Of a stretch of DNA of 64,000 bases, positions 1-7,650 are shown piece after piece (positions within the stretch are counted from its first letter, which is position 1; each line of letters opens with the position of its first letter). Under the pieces are notes generated by a model that ran no database searches, was not told the origin of the DNA, and saw nothing but the letters and a program-made list of their open reading frames with translations. The position numbers and the translations under genes are program-made. Source of the DNA: Ottowia flava (GTDB taxonomy: Bacteria > Pseudomonadota > Gammaproteobacteria > Burkholderiales > Burkholderiaceae_C); assembly GCF_042680565.1 (NCBI RefSeq), contig NZ_JBHUEJ010000036.1:124001-188000 (forward strand). The letters run 5' to 3'.

Positions 1-105
1 GACCCCGCCGTGGTCGCGGCGGCGGTTGACCCAGCCGCACAGGGTAACGGTCTGGCCGATCAGATCCTCGGTGACGAGGCCGCAGTAGTGTGTTCGCATG
101 GACAT
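1..105 (-). CDS. aspS: Aspartyl-tRNA synthetase, N-terminal fragment (runs off left edge)
   Basis: The first 35 codons of a class II aspartyl-tRNA synthetase, which charges tRNA-Asp in the cytoplasm. The translation starts MSMRTHYCGLV and continues through GWVNRRRDHGG, the conserved opening of the OB-fold anticodon-binding domain of bacterial AspS. The rest lies beyond the window edge. Two in-frame ATGs are present, at 105 and 99; the first gives the usual length. It follows the DUF502 gene by 22 bp on the same strand, so it is probably the last gene of an fmdB-DUF502-aspS operon, an order common in Burkholderiales. Confidence 0.93.
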   Translation of the reverse strand, partial: MSMRTHYCGLVTEDLIGQTVTLCGWVNRRRDHGGV

Positions 106-127
106 AGCTTGCTTGACTTTCAGGGAT

Positions 128-892
128 TCAGAGTTCGGGGCGAGCGCCCACAGGGTCCGCCAGCGCATGGAGCGCGGCGGCCTCGGCGGCGGTGTCGCCC
201 TGGGTTGGCAGGGGTCCGGTCACACCCGGCACCTGGGGCACAGGCGCTGGCGTGCCCGGGCGCGGATCGCGCAGCGGTGGCACGACCACCCCCATGGAAA
301 TGACGTACTTGAGCGCTTCGTCCACGCTCATCTTCAGCTCGACCACATCGGCTCGCGGGACCATCAGGAAAAAGCCGGAGGTCGGGTTCGGTGTGGTCGG
401 CACGTAGACACTGACGTAGTCGCCATCGAGCAACCGCGCCACCTCGCCCCCCGGCCGCCCGGTCAGGAAGGCGATGGTCCACGCGCCCTGGCGCGGGTAC
501 TGGATCAGCAGCGCCTTGGAAAACGCCTGGCCCGAACCCGAGAACAGCGTGTCCGAGACCTGCTTGACGCTGGAATAAATGCTGCGCACGACCGGAATGC
601 GGACCATCAGCCGGTCCCACTGGCGCAACCACCATTGCCCGAACATGTTGGCCACGAACAGGCCGGTGGCCAGGATCACGACCGCCACCAGCAGAACGCC
701 CAGGCCAGGGACATGGCGCAACTGGTCGGCCACCGCCTCGAACCCGGGGATCATGGCTTCGGCCGCGGCCAGCACGCCCAGGAAGATGCTGTCCAGGATG
801 CCCAGCAACCACAGCAGCACCCACACCGTCACGCCCATGGGCAGCCACACCAGCAGGCCGGTGATGAAGTACTGCCGCAGGCGGGACATCAT
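128..892 (-). CDS. DUF502 family inner-membrane protein
   Basis: A 254-residue protein starting MMSRLRQYFITG. It has two strong hydrophobic segments, near residues 8-30 and 60-85, then a soluble region with the motif VRSIYSSVKQ and a Pro-rich tail. This matches the DUF502 family, which is widespread in proteobacteria and has no settled biochemical role. It lies 16 bp downstream of the FmdB gene and 22 bp upstream of aspS, all on the minus strand, so the three are probably co-transcribed. The family call is secure; I assign no function. Confidence 0.9.
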   Translation of the reverse strand: MMSRLRQYFITGLLVWLPMGVTVWVLLWLLGILDSIFLGVLAAAEAMIPGFEAVADQLRHVPGLGVLLVAVVILATGLFVANMFGQWWLRQWDRLMVRIPVVRSIYSSVKQVSDTLFSGSGQAFSKALLIQYPRQGAWTIAFLTGRPGGEVARLLDGDYVSVYVPTTPNPTSGFFLMVPRADVVELKMSVDEALKYVISMGVVVPPLRDPRPGTPAPVPQVPGVTGPLPTQGDTAAEAAALHALADPVGARPEL

Positions 893-908
893 GGGAAGTC
901 GCGGTCAA

Positions 909-1277
909 TCAGCCGCCAGACGTGCCGGAGGAACTGCCAACCGACCCGCTCGGGGCTGGCGCTGGGGCGGGCGCAGGTGCAGGCGACGAAGCGGCGGGCG
1001 CGGGCGCCGGAGAAGCCGCTGGCGCGGGCGCGGGCGCGGCACCGGCGTCGCTGCCGCTGTCACTGGCCGGTGCCTTGGCCGCACCGCCCTTGTTGCCGTC
1101 GCGAAAATCGGTCACGTACCAGCCCGAGCCCTTGAGCTGGAAGCCGGCCGCAGTCACCTGTTTGGCGAAGTCGGGCTTGCCGCAGGACGGGCAAACCGTC
1201 AGCGGCGGATCGGAAAGTTTTTGCAGCGCATCCTTGGCAAACCCGCAGGACGCGCACTTGTAGGCGTAGATTGGCAT
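909..1277 (-). CDS. FmdB-family zinc-ribbon protein
   Basis: A 122-residue small protein starting MPIYAYKCASCG. Two CxxC pairs, C8/C11 and C29/C32, form the putative zinc ribbon of the FmdB/CxxC_CXXC_SSSS regulatory-protein family. The family body ends near residue 75 and is followed by a long low-complexity tail of Ala-Pro repeats and a Ser/Gly-rich end, as in many betaproteobacterial homologues. It is the first gene of the operon leading to aspS. The biochemical function is unknown; a zinc-binding regulatory or chaperone-like role is only a family label. Confidence 0.9.
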   Translation of the reverse strand: MPIYAYKCASCGFAKDALQKLSDPPLTVCPSCGKPDFAKQVTAAGFQLKGSGWYVTDFRDGNKGGAAKAPASDSGSDAGAAPAPAPAASPAPAPAASSPAPAPAPAPAPSGSVGSSSGTSGG

Positions 1278-1311
1278 GGCGTTGCGACCGCAAAGTGGCG
1301 CAAAACCTTCA

Positions 1312-1317
1312 ATTATA
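1312..1317 (-). promoter_or_regulatory. Candidate -10 box for the fmdB-DUF502-aspS operon
   Basis: Reading the minus strand, a perfect TATAAT lies 35 nt upstream of the FmdB start codon. No good -35 hexamer is visible 16-18 nt further upstream, where the sequence is a G-rich run. It is the only promoter-like element in the 84-bp gap behind the symporter gene. Confidence 0.45.
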
Positions 1318-1361
1318 GGCGGCGCCCCCTTTTTCCAGGGGTGCCGCGCGCGCCGCGCCGC

Positions 1362-2810
1362 TCAGGCCGACGAGCCTTCGTAATGCGGCACGTGGCCCTT
1401 GTGATCGGCCAGCCACTGTGGCGCCAGCGAGCCGAAGACCATGCCCGTGATCGCCGCCAGCACACCCGCCAGCTGTTGCGGGAAAGCCTCATGGAGCATG
1501 GGGCTGGCGACAAACAGCAGCCACACGCCGATGCCCATCACCACCGCCAGCAGCGCACCCTGGGTGGTCGCGCGCTTCCAGTACACCCCAAAGGCCAGCG
1601 GCACGAAGGCGCCAACCAGCGGCACCTGGTAGGCGCCCGAGACCAGTTCATAGATGGACGAGCCCTCCATCGTGATGGCGTACACCAGCACACAGCAGGT
1701 GAACACCAGCACGCCGATGCGCATCGCCTTCAGCGTCTGGGCGTCGCTCATGCCGGGCTTGACGTTGCGCAGGATGTTCTCGACGAACATGGTGGACGGC
1801 GCCAGCAGCGTGGCCGAAGCCGTGGACATGATGGCCGACAACAGCGCGCCGAAAAAAGCCACCTGAAGCCCGATCGGCATGTGCTGCATGACCAGTGTGG
1901 GCAGCACCTTCTGCGGGTCGTCGGCCAGCAGGCCGGCGGTGCCGGGCATGACCATCAGCGCGGCGATCACCACGAACATGGGCACGAAGGCGAACACGAT
2001 GTAGAGCGTGCCGCCGATGATCGGGCCGCGCTGGGCCGTCGTGGCGTTGTTGGACGACATCACCCGCTGGAACACGTCCTGCTGCGGGATCGAGCCCAGC
2101 ATCATGGTGATGGCCGCGGCAAAGAAGAAGATCCACTCCTTGGCGCCGCCGGTCGGAAAGAAATTGAACTTGCCGTGGTCCGCCGCGTAGGCCACCACGT
2201 TGTCGGCACCGCCCGCCATGCCGGCCGCGTACCAGGCAATCGCCAGCAGGCCGAGCGTGATCACGATCATCTGCACAAAGTCCGTCAGCGCGACCGACCA
2301 CATGCCGCCGTACAGCGTGTAGACCAGCACCACCACCGTGCCGATCACCATGCCCAGCGTCAGGCTGATGGCGCCGTGGCTCAGCAGGTTGAACACCAGG
2401 CCCAGCGCCGTGATCTGCGCGCCGACCCAGCCCAGGTAGCTGATGATGATGATGACGGAGGCCAGCACTTCCACCACCTGACCGTAGCGCTGGCGGTAGT
2501 AGTCGCCGATGGTGATGATGTTGCGGGCGTAGAGCTTGCGCGCGAAGAAGAAGCCCACCAGGATCAGGCACATGCCGGCGCCGAACGGGTCTTCCACCAC
2601 GCCGCCCAGGCCGTCCTGCACGAACTTGGCGGGCGCGCCCAGCACGGTTTCCGAGCCAAACCAGGTGGCGAACGTGGTGGCGATCACCACCGCCAGCGGC
2701 AGGCTGCGGCCCGCCACGGCGTAGTCGGCGGTGTTCTTCACCCGCGTGGCGGCGTACAGGCCGATCGCGATCGACACCACCAGGTAAGCGACGATGAAAG
2801 TCACCAGCAT
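1362..2810 (-). CDS. Sodium:solute symporter family protein (SSS family)
   Basis: A 482-residue polytopic membrane protein with about 13 hydrophobic segments, of normal length for the SSS (SLC5-like) family. It opens MLVTFIVAYLVVSIAIGLY and has the family signatures ADYAVAGRSLP and WFGSETVLGAPAKF near the N-terminus. It should import an organic solute with Na+. The substrate cannot be told; monocarboxylates, proline and pantothenate are the usual options. It is flanked by ubiB upstream and fmdB downstream and looks like an insertion between two otherwise conserved operons. A short reading frame overlaps its start (2801-2854). Confidence 0.88.
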   Translation of the reverse strand: MLVTFIVAYLVVSIAIGLYAATRVKNTADYAVAGRSLPLAVVIATTFATWFGSETVLGAPAKFVQDGLGGVVEDPFGAGMCLILVGFFFARKLYARNIITIGDYYRQRYGQVVEVLASVIIIISYLGWVGAQITALGLVFNLLSHGAISLTLGMVIGTVVVLVYTLYGGMWSVALTDFVQMIVITLGLLAIAWYAAGMAGGADNVVAYAADHGKFNFFPTGGAKEWIFFFAAAITMMLGSIPQQDVFQRVMSSNNATTAQRGPIIGGTLYIVFAFVPMFVVIAALMVMPGTAGLLADDPQKVLPTLVMQHMPIGLQVAFFGALLSAIMSTASATLLAPSTMFVENILRNVKPGMSDAQTLKAMRIGVLVFTCCVLVYAITMEGSSIYELVSGAYQVPLVGAFVPLAFGVYWKRATTQGALLAVVMGIGVWLLFVASPMLHEAFPQQLAGVLAAITGMVFGSLAPQWLADHKGHVPHYEGSSA

Positions 2811-2854
2811 GGCGACACCCCCAGCGCGCCGCCCGGCGCCACACGCTTGCCCAT
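2801..2854 (-). CDS. Possible 17-codon leader peptide overlapping the symporter start
   Basis: On the minus strand an AGAGG sits 5 nt before an ATG at 2854. It opens a frame MGKRVAPGGALGVSPCW that stops at 2801, three codons inside the symporter gene. The ribosome site here is better placed than the one before the symporter ATG at 2810, which could therefore be translated by coupling to this frame. It could equally be chance. Confidence 0.3.
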   Translation of the reverse strand: MGKRVAPGGALGVSPCW

Positions 2855-2883
2855 CTTCACCTCTGCCAGTTACTTTATTTTTG

Positions 2884-2920
2884 ATAGCTGCCCGCGCAGA
2901 TCCATCTAGCGCTGGAGGCC
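2884..2920 (-). repeat. R element copy 1
   Basis: Minus-orientation copy of the dispersed R repeat between ubiB and the symporter. It reads ATAGCTGCCCGCGCAG followed by a diverged CCATCTAGCGC and the GGAGGCC flank. An AT-rich stretch precedes it. Confidence 0.75.
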
Positions 2921-2928
2921 GATTTTTA

Positions 2929-4497
2929 TCAGAACAACCGAATGCGGAACACGAACTGCATGGCGATCAGGCCCAGCACGAAACCCAGGCCGCCGTAGAT
3001 GATGCGTTGCAGCAGCCAGTTGGTGCGCCGCTGCTGCTCGGCCAAATCCTTTAGCTCGCGCCGCAGGTCGTCGATCGGCCGCTGCTGCAGGTAACCGTGC
3101 AGCAGGCGCGGCAGATCGGGCAGCATTTTGGCGTAATACGGCGCCTGGTCCTTCAGCTCGCGCCAGACGCGCTTGGGGCCGATCTGGTCGAGCATCCATT
3201 TTTCAAGGAACGGCTTGGCCGTGTGCCACAGGTCCAGGTCCGGGTCAAGCTGGCGGCCCAGGCCTTCGACGTTGAGCAGCGTCTTCTGCAGCAGCACCAG
3301 CTGCGGCTGGATCACCACGTTGAAGCGGCGCGAGGTCTGGAACAGCCGCATCAGCACCATGCCGAGCGAGATGTCCTTCAGCGGCCGGTCGAAGTACGGC
3401 TCGCACACGCTGCGGATGGCCGCTTCCAGCTCGTCCACGCGCGTATCAGGGGGTACCCAGCCGCTTTCGATGTGCAGTTCGGCCACGCGCTTGTAGTCGC
3501 GCCGGAAGAACGCGGTGAAGTTCTGCGCCAGGTATTCCTTGTCGACCTCGGTCAGCGTGCCGACGATGCCGAAGTCCAGCGACACATAGCGCCCGAAGGT
3601 CGCTGGCTCCAGGCTGACCATGATGTTGCCCGGGTGCATGTCGGCGTGAAAGAAACCGTCGCGGAACACCTGGGTGAAGAAAATGGTCACGCCGTCGCGC
3701 GCCAGCTTGGGGATGTCCACACCGGCGGCGCGCAGGCGCTCGATCTGGTTGATCGGCACGCCCTTCATGCGCTCCATCACCAGCACTTCGGGACGGATCA
3801 GGTCCCAGAACATCTCGGGGATCAGCACCAGGTCCAGCCCCGCCATGTTGCGGCGCAGCTGGGCGGCGCTGGCGGCTTCGCGCACCAGGTCCAGCTCGTC
3901 GTGCAGGTACTTGTCGAATTCGGCCACCACGTCGCGCGGCTTCAGGCGCTTGCCGTCGGCCGACAGACGTTCGACCCAGGTCGCCATCATGCGGATCAGG
4001 TCGATGTCCTGGTCGATCACCTTGGCCATGCCAGGGCGCAGCACCTTCACGGCCACTTCGCGCTCGCGCTCGTGCTTGTCGCGCAGGGTGGCGAAATGCA
4101 CCTGGGCGATCGACGCGCTGGCCACCGGCTCGCGCTCGAAACTCAGGAAGAGCTGGTCGATCGGCTTCTTGAAGGCGCGCTCGATGGTGGCCACGGCCAC
4201 CTCGGCCGGAAACGGCGGCACCCGGTCCTGCAGCAGCGCCAGTTCGTCCGCGATGTCGGGCGGCAGCAGGTCGCGCCGGGTCGACAGCACCTGGCCGAAC
4301 TTGACGAAGATCGGGCCCAGGCGCTCCAGCGCCTCGCGCAGGCGCTGCCCACGCGGCGCCGACAGGTCGCGCCCGACCGAGGCGATGCGGGCCACCATGC
4401 GCAGCCCCGGGTGCTGGAAGCTGGTCAGCACCAGCTCGTCCAGGCCATAGCGCAAGGCCACCCACGCGATGTAGGTGGCGCGCAGCAAACGCCTCAT
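2929..4497 (-). CDS. ubiB: Ubiquinone biosynthesis kinase-like protein UbiB
   Basis: A 522-residue member of the UbiB/ABC1/ADCK atypical kinase-like family, needed for ubiquinone biosynthesis and thought to act as an ATPase at the inner membrane. The invariant KxGQ motif is visible as K66-F-G-Q69 in GPIFVKFGQVLSTRRDLLP. The kinase-like core includes DFGIVGTL, and two hydrophobic helices close the C-terminus (LLQRIIYGGLGFVLGLIAMQ). The start at 4497 overlaps the end of ubiJ by 4 bp (ATGA), which argues for coupled translation. A longer open frame upstream is ubiJ sequence read in the wrong frame. Confidence 0.97.
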   Translation of the reverse strand: MRRLLRATYIAWVALRYGLDELVLTSFQHPGLRMVARIASVGRDLSAPRGQRLREALERLGPIFVKFGQVLSTRRDLLPPDIADELALLQDRVPPFPAEVAVATIERAFKKPIDQLFLSFEREPVASASIAQVHFATLRDKHEREREVAVKVLRPGMAKVIDQDIDLIRMMATWVERLSADGKRLKPRDVVAEFDKYLHDELDLVREAASAAQLRRNMAGLDLVLIPEMFWDLIRPEVLVMERMKGVPINQIERLRAAGVDIPKLARDGVTIFFTQVFRDGFFHADMHPGNIMVSLEPATFGRYVSLDFGIVGTLTEVDKEYLAQNFTAFFRRDYKRVAELHIESGWVPPDTRVDELEAAIRSVCEPYFDRPLKDISLGMVLMRLFQTSRRFNVVIQPQLVLLQKTLLNVEGLGRQLDPDLDLWHTAKPFLEKWMLDQIGPKRVWRELKDQAPYYAKMLPDLPRLLHGYLQQRPIDDLRRELKDLAEQQRRTNWLLQRIIYGGLGFVLGLIAMQFVFRIRLF

Positions 4498-5033
4498 CGC
4501 GCGGCCTTGTCCTGACCGGGCAGTTTGCTCACGAAGTTGCGCAGCGCGTCGGCCATGCCGCGGCCCAGGTTGGCCAGCGTGTGGGCCGGCGCGTCGCCGA
4601 TCAGGCGCGACAGGTCTTCCTCGGCGTCCCAGCGTACGTGGTCGACCAGCCAGTTGACCTCGGCGGCGAACTGCACGTCGCCCTCGATGCGCACCGCTGG
4701 GCGTTCGCCCTGCATGGCGCTGCGCGCCAGGTCCAGCGGCGAGGTGTCGGTGACGGTGAGCAGCAGGTCCGGCTTGGCCTGCGGCGCCAATTCCCACAGC
4801 CCGGCGGGCGTGGCGGCCAGCTGCATGGAGAAGTCGCGCCACTGCGCACGCACGACGCGGCCCTTCTGCCTGGCCAGGCGCGCTTGCGCCTCGGGCTCCT
4901 GCATCAGGACGTGGTTGAACATCAGCACCAGGCGGTGCTGCGCCTCATCGACCAGCCACGTGGGCGCCTGCAGCTTTTCCGTCAGCTTACCCAGCGCATC
5001 GGCCAGCAAAGAAAAAGGGGACTGTGTTGCCAT
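4494..5033 (-). CDS. ubiJ: Ubiquinone biosynthesis accessory factor UbiJ (SCP2-like)
   Basis: A 179-residue soluble protein with a sterol-carrier-protein-2-like fold, opening MATQSPFSLLADALGKL. UbiJ binds ubiquinone intermediates in the soluble Ubi complex and supports the hydroxylation and methylation steps. It is close to the family length of about 200. Its stop overlaps the ubiB start by 4 bp, the normal betaproteobacterial arrangement. Sequence conservation in this family is low, so the assignment rests on both the SCP2-like central region (DLLLTVTDTSPLDLARSA) and its position. Confidence 0.9.
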   Translation of the reverse strand: MATQSPFSLLADALGKLTEKLQAPTWLVDEAQHRLVLMFNHVLMQEPEAQARLARQKGRVVRAQWRDFSMQLAATPAGLWELAPQAKPDLLLTVTDTSPLDLARSAMQGERPAVRIEGDVQFAAEVNWLVDHVRWDAEEDLSRLIGDAPAHTLANLGRGMADALRNFVSKLPGQDKAAR

Positions 5034-5061
5034 AGACCCCGATTATTCCCGACAAAAGCAG

Positions 5062-5086
5062 CGCGGCGGCCAAAAAGGCCGCCGCG
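5062..5086 (-). terminator. Stem-loop terminator downstream of the Tim44-domain gene
   Basis: A perfect 10-bp stem CGCGGCGGCC/GGCCGCCGCG with an AAAAA loop (TTTTT on the minus strand). On the minus strand it is preceded by TTTTTT and followed by CTGCTTTTG. The tail is weak, but the stem is the strongest hairpin between the Tim44 gene and ubiJ. Confidence 0.6.
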
Positions 5087-5113
5087 TGAAAAAAGGCATG
5101 GAACAGGCAGATG

Positions 5114-5150
5114 GCCCTACAGCCACCTGCGCAGGCAGCTACGATTATTG
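5114..5150 (+). repeat. R element copy 2
   Basis: Plus-orientation copy: GCCCTACAGCCACCTGC, then GCAGGCAGCTA, then an AT-rich tail. It lies directly at the 3' end of the Tim44 gene and overlaps its stop codon (5145-5147). Confidence 0.85.
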
Positions 5151-6122
5151 CAGCGCCTGCACCCCTGCGACGAGCCAGCCACCGCGGCCGTCGCGCGGCT
5201 TGGTCATGTTCCAGACTTCGCGGAACGGGCTCGGGCTCGGTTCGTCGTTCTCGCGGATCATGCCGTTGAACTCGACGCTGGCCATGTAGACGTCGTCCAG
5301 CTCTTCGATGCCGAGCAGCTGCGCGTCCAGCGACACCACGTCGGTCTTGTTGACCCGGCCGGGGGCCTCACGCTCGCGGTCGTTCAGCTGTGCCTGGATC
5401 TCGTTGAGCATGTTGTTCGTCATCATCGAGCGCAGGGCCGGGATGTCGGAGCGGTCCCAGGCGTCCTGCAGGGTGATGAAGTTGCGCTTGGCGGCGTCGG
5501 TAAAGCCCTGGATGTCGAAGTCGGCCGGCACACCCCAGGTCTGCGAACCGCTCAGGCCCGAACCGATGATCGAACCCTGGTTGGCGCCGCCAGAGAAATG
5601 CGTGGCTTGCGATTCCCACGGGCGGGCCGAGGCGTCGTTGCCAACCTTGGTCGGGTTGTACTGCGGCGGCGTGGCCGGGCTGGCCCGTCCGGCGCCCTGG
5701 TAGGCCATACCGCCGTTGTTGGCGCCCGCCCGCGAGCGGCGCACCGCGCCGATCACGGCCATGACGACCACGCCCAGCAGCAGGATCAGCAGCAGGTTGG
5801 CAAAACCCGCACCCAGGCCGAGCGAGTTGGCCAGCCAGGCCAGGCCCAGACCAGCGGCGATGCCGCCCAGCATGGTGCCCCAGGGCTTGCGCGCAGCGGC
5901 GCCCGCAGCGGCAGTGCCGGCGCCGGCAGCGCCCGCGGCCTGCTGCTGGTTGCCAGGCGCGGCCGGCGGCGTGGCCTGGCGCTGCGTCACGTTGCTGGAC
6001 TGGCGGCCCATGGATTTGCCGCCACCCAGGCGACGCGCCTCGGCCTCAAAAGTGAAGGCGCCCACGAGCACGACCGCCATGAGCAGCGTGAACAGGCGCG
6101 AAACGATGTTGCTCAATTTCAT
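5145..6122 (-). CDS. Tim44-like domain protein
   Basis: A 325-residue protein with an N-terminal signal-anchor (MKLSNIVSRLFTLLMAVVL), a low-complexity region, a second hydrophobic segment (NLLLILLLGVVVMAVIGAV) and a C-terminal Tim44/MBA1-like domain from about residue 190. Bacterial Tim44-domain proteins are membrane-associated and of uncertain role; the domain is shared with the mitochondrial import factor. I chose the start at 6122 because GGAGG lies 10 nt upstream and the signal segment follows at once; a start at 6173 has no such support. It sits between ubiE and ubiJ, a conserved Burkholderiales order. Confidence 0.9.
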   Translation of the reverse strand: MKLSNIVSRLFTLLMAVVLVGAFTFEAEARRLGGGKSMGRQSSNVTQRQATPPAAPGNQQQAAGAAGAGTAAAGAAARKPWGTMLGGIAAGLGLAWLANSLGLGAGFANLLLILLLGVVVMAVIGAVRRSRAGANNGGMAYQGAGRASPATPPQYNPTKVGNDASARPWESQATHFSGGANQGSIIGSGLSGSQTWGVPADFDIQGFTDAAKRNFITLQDAWDRSDIPALRSMMTNNMLNEIQAQLNDREREAPGRVNKTDVVSLDAQLLGIEELDDVYMASVEFNGMIRENDEPSPSPFREVWNMTKPRDGRGGWLVAGVQALQ

Positions 6123-6163
6123 GTCTGTCTGACCTCCAGTAAAAATATATGTCTGAGCGGCGT

Positions 6164-6898
6164 TCAGCCGCATTTGATGCCGACGTGCAGGGCGACCACC
6201 CCACCCGTCATGTTGTGAAAATCGACGTGGCCGAACCCATTGACCTTCATCAGGTCCTTGAGTTCCTGCTGATTGGGGTGCATACGGATGGATTCGGCCA
6301 GGTAACGGTAGCTGTCGGCGTCGCCGGCCACCAGCTTGCCCAATTTGGGGAGCACATTGAAGGAATACAAGTCGTAGGCCTTGCGCAGCGGGCGCGCAAC
6401 GTGCGAGAACTCAAGCACGAGCAGGCGGCCGCCGGGCTTGAGCACGCGGGCCATCTCGCGCAGCGCGCCGTCCTTGTGCGTCATGTTGCGCAAGCCGAAG
6501 GCGACACTGACGATGTCGAAATGGCCGTCGGCAAAGGGCAGGTGCTCGGCGTCGCACACCACCGTGGGCAGGATCACCCCGGCGTCGAGCAGGCGGTCGC
6601 GCCCGGTGCGCAGCATGGCTTCGTTGATGTCGGTGTGCACCACCTCGCCCGAGCGCCCGACCTTTTTGGCGAAGGCCTTGGCCAAGTCGCCCGTGCCGCC
6701 CGCGATGTCCAGCACGCGCTGGCCTTCCTGCGGGTTGGCCACCATCATGGTGTAGGCCTTCCAGGCGCGGTGCAGGCCGCCCGACATCAGGTCGTTCATG
6801 ACGTCGTAGCGCGAGGCGACCGAGTCGAACACACCGCGCACGCGGCGCGCCTTGTCCTGCTCGTCAACCGATTCGTATCCGAAGTGCGTGGTGGCCAT
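6164..6898 (-). CDS. ubiE: Demethylmenaquinone/2-polyprenyl-6-methoxy-benzoquinol methyltransferase UbiE
   Basis: A 244-residue class I SAM methyltransferase that C-methylates the ubiquinone precursor (and demethylmenaquinone where present). The SAM-binding motif I is VLDIAGGTGDLAKAF, residues 62-76. The family signatures YDVMNDLMSGGLHRAWK and LEFSHV are both present. Length is close to that of E. coli UbiE (251). It heads the ubiE-Tim44-ubiJ-ubiB cluster. A small hairpin, CCCAG-CGTT-CTGGG at 6933-6946, lies in its leader. Confidence 0.97.
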   Translation of the reverse strand: MATTHFGYESVDEQDKARRVRGVFDSVASRYDVMNDLMSGGLHRAWKAYTMMVANPQEGQRVLDIAGGTGDLAKAFAKKVGRSGEVVHTDINEAMLRTGRDRLLDAGVILPTVVCDAEHLPFADGHFDIVSVAFGLRNMTHKDGALREMARVLKPGGRLLVLEFSHVARPLRKAYDLYSFNVLPKLGKLVAGDADSYRYLAESIRMHPNQQELKDLMKVNGFGHVDFHNMTGGVVALHVGIKCG

Positions 6899-6986
6899 GG
6901 TGGCTGCATCCTAAGGCATCGCGCGAGCAAAACCCAGCGTTCTGGGAGTATCGCGCCACACCATATTTAAAAGAAAAGTGCCTGCA

Positions 6987-7026
6987 GCGCTAGAACCACC
7001 TGCGCCGCCAGCTATCACATTTATAG
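6987..7026 (+). repeat. R element copy 3
   Basis: GCGCTAGAACCACCTGCGCC, then GCCAGCTATCACATTTATAG, including the second small inverted repeat CTAT...ATAG. It lies between ubiE and the DUF971 gene. Confidence 0.88.
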
Positions 7027-7085
7027 TGAAAACAAACGCTACGGGGCGCGCCCACTACCGCCACCGCGGCCGTTGGTCTGCGCCA

Positions 7086-7499
7086 TCAGTGGGAATGACC
7101 GCAGGCGCCGCCCGCCGCCACCGGCATGGGCGCGTCGCGCTCGACCCCGGCCGCCGCGAGGCGTGCCTCGTATTCCTGCCACAGCTGCGCCTCGTTCTGG
7201 CCCAGGTGGTACAGGTAGCCCCAGGTGAAGATGCCGCTGTCGTGCCCGTCCGAAAAGGTCGGCTGCACGCCATAGTTGCCGACGGGCGCCAGCGCCTCGA
7301 TGGTGACCTCGCGCTTGCCGGTCTGCAGCACCTCCTGGCCCGGTCCGTGGCCCTGGACCTCGGCCGAGGGCGAGTAGACCCGCATCAGCTCGAACGGAAT
7401 GTGAAAGTGCGCACCGTCGGGAAAGCGCAGTTCGATCACACGCGACTTGGCGTGGACGGTGAGGGCTTCGGGTGCTGGCTGGGTAGCGATGGCGGCCAT
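7086..7499 (-). CDS. DUF971 (GBBH-like N-terminal domain) protein
   Basis: A 137-residue protein starting MAAIATQPAPEALTVHAKS. It carries the DUF971 domain, which resembles the N-terminal domain of gamma-butyrobetaine hydroxylase, with motif SRVIELRFPDGAHFHIP and the late motif YGVQPTFSDGHDSGIFTW. The tail ends in a Cys/His-rich ACGHSH. Some homologues are linked to iron-sulphur cluster handling, but no function is established. An upstream GTG start at 7562 is possible but has no domain content. It is conserved just upstream of ubiE in betaproteobacteria. Confidence 0.87.
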   Translation of the reverse strand: MAAIATQPAPEALTVHAKSRVIELRFPDGAHFHIPFELMRVYSPSAEVQGHGPGQEVLQTGKREVTIEALAPVGNYGVQPTFSDGHDSGIFTWGYLYHLGQNEAQLWQEYEARLAAAGVERDAPMPVAAGGACGHSH

Positions 7500-7635
7500 G
7501 GCTGAACAGGGCGAACGGGGCGCCCGAGGGGCGATGCAAAGCCCGATTGTGCCCGTCCGCACACCGCCCCTGGCCGGTCAGGGGCAGGCGTGGCGTGGCG
7601 CCCACGCCCCGCGCGTCAGCGGGTGACCCCCGCGG

Positions 7636-7641
7636 TATAGT
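7636..7641 (+). promoter_or_regulatory. Candidate -10 box for the AI-2E family gene
   Basis: TATAGT ends 9 nt before the ATG at 7651, so transcription would start within a few bases of the start codon. No -35 match and no clear Shine-Dalgarno sequence are visible. Confidence 0.4.
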
Positions 7642-7650
7642 GGCGCCGAC

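Noticed and set aside
579..2909. A 776-codon open frame on the plus strand opposite the symporter gene
   Set aside because: It is Gln/His/Arg-rich antisense sequence typical of high-GC genes read on the wrong strand; the minus strand encodes a complete SSS transporter.
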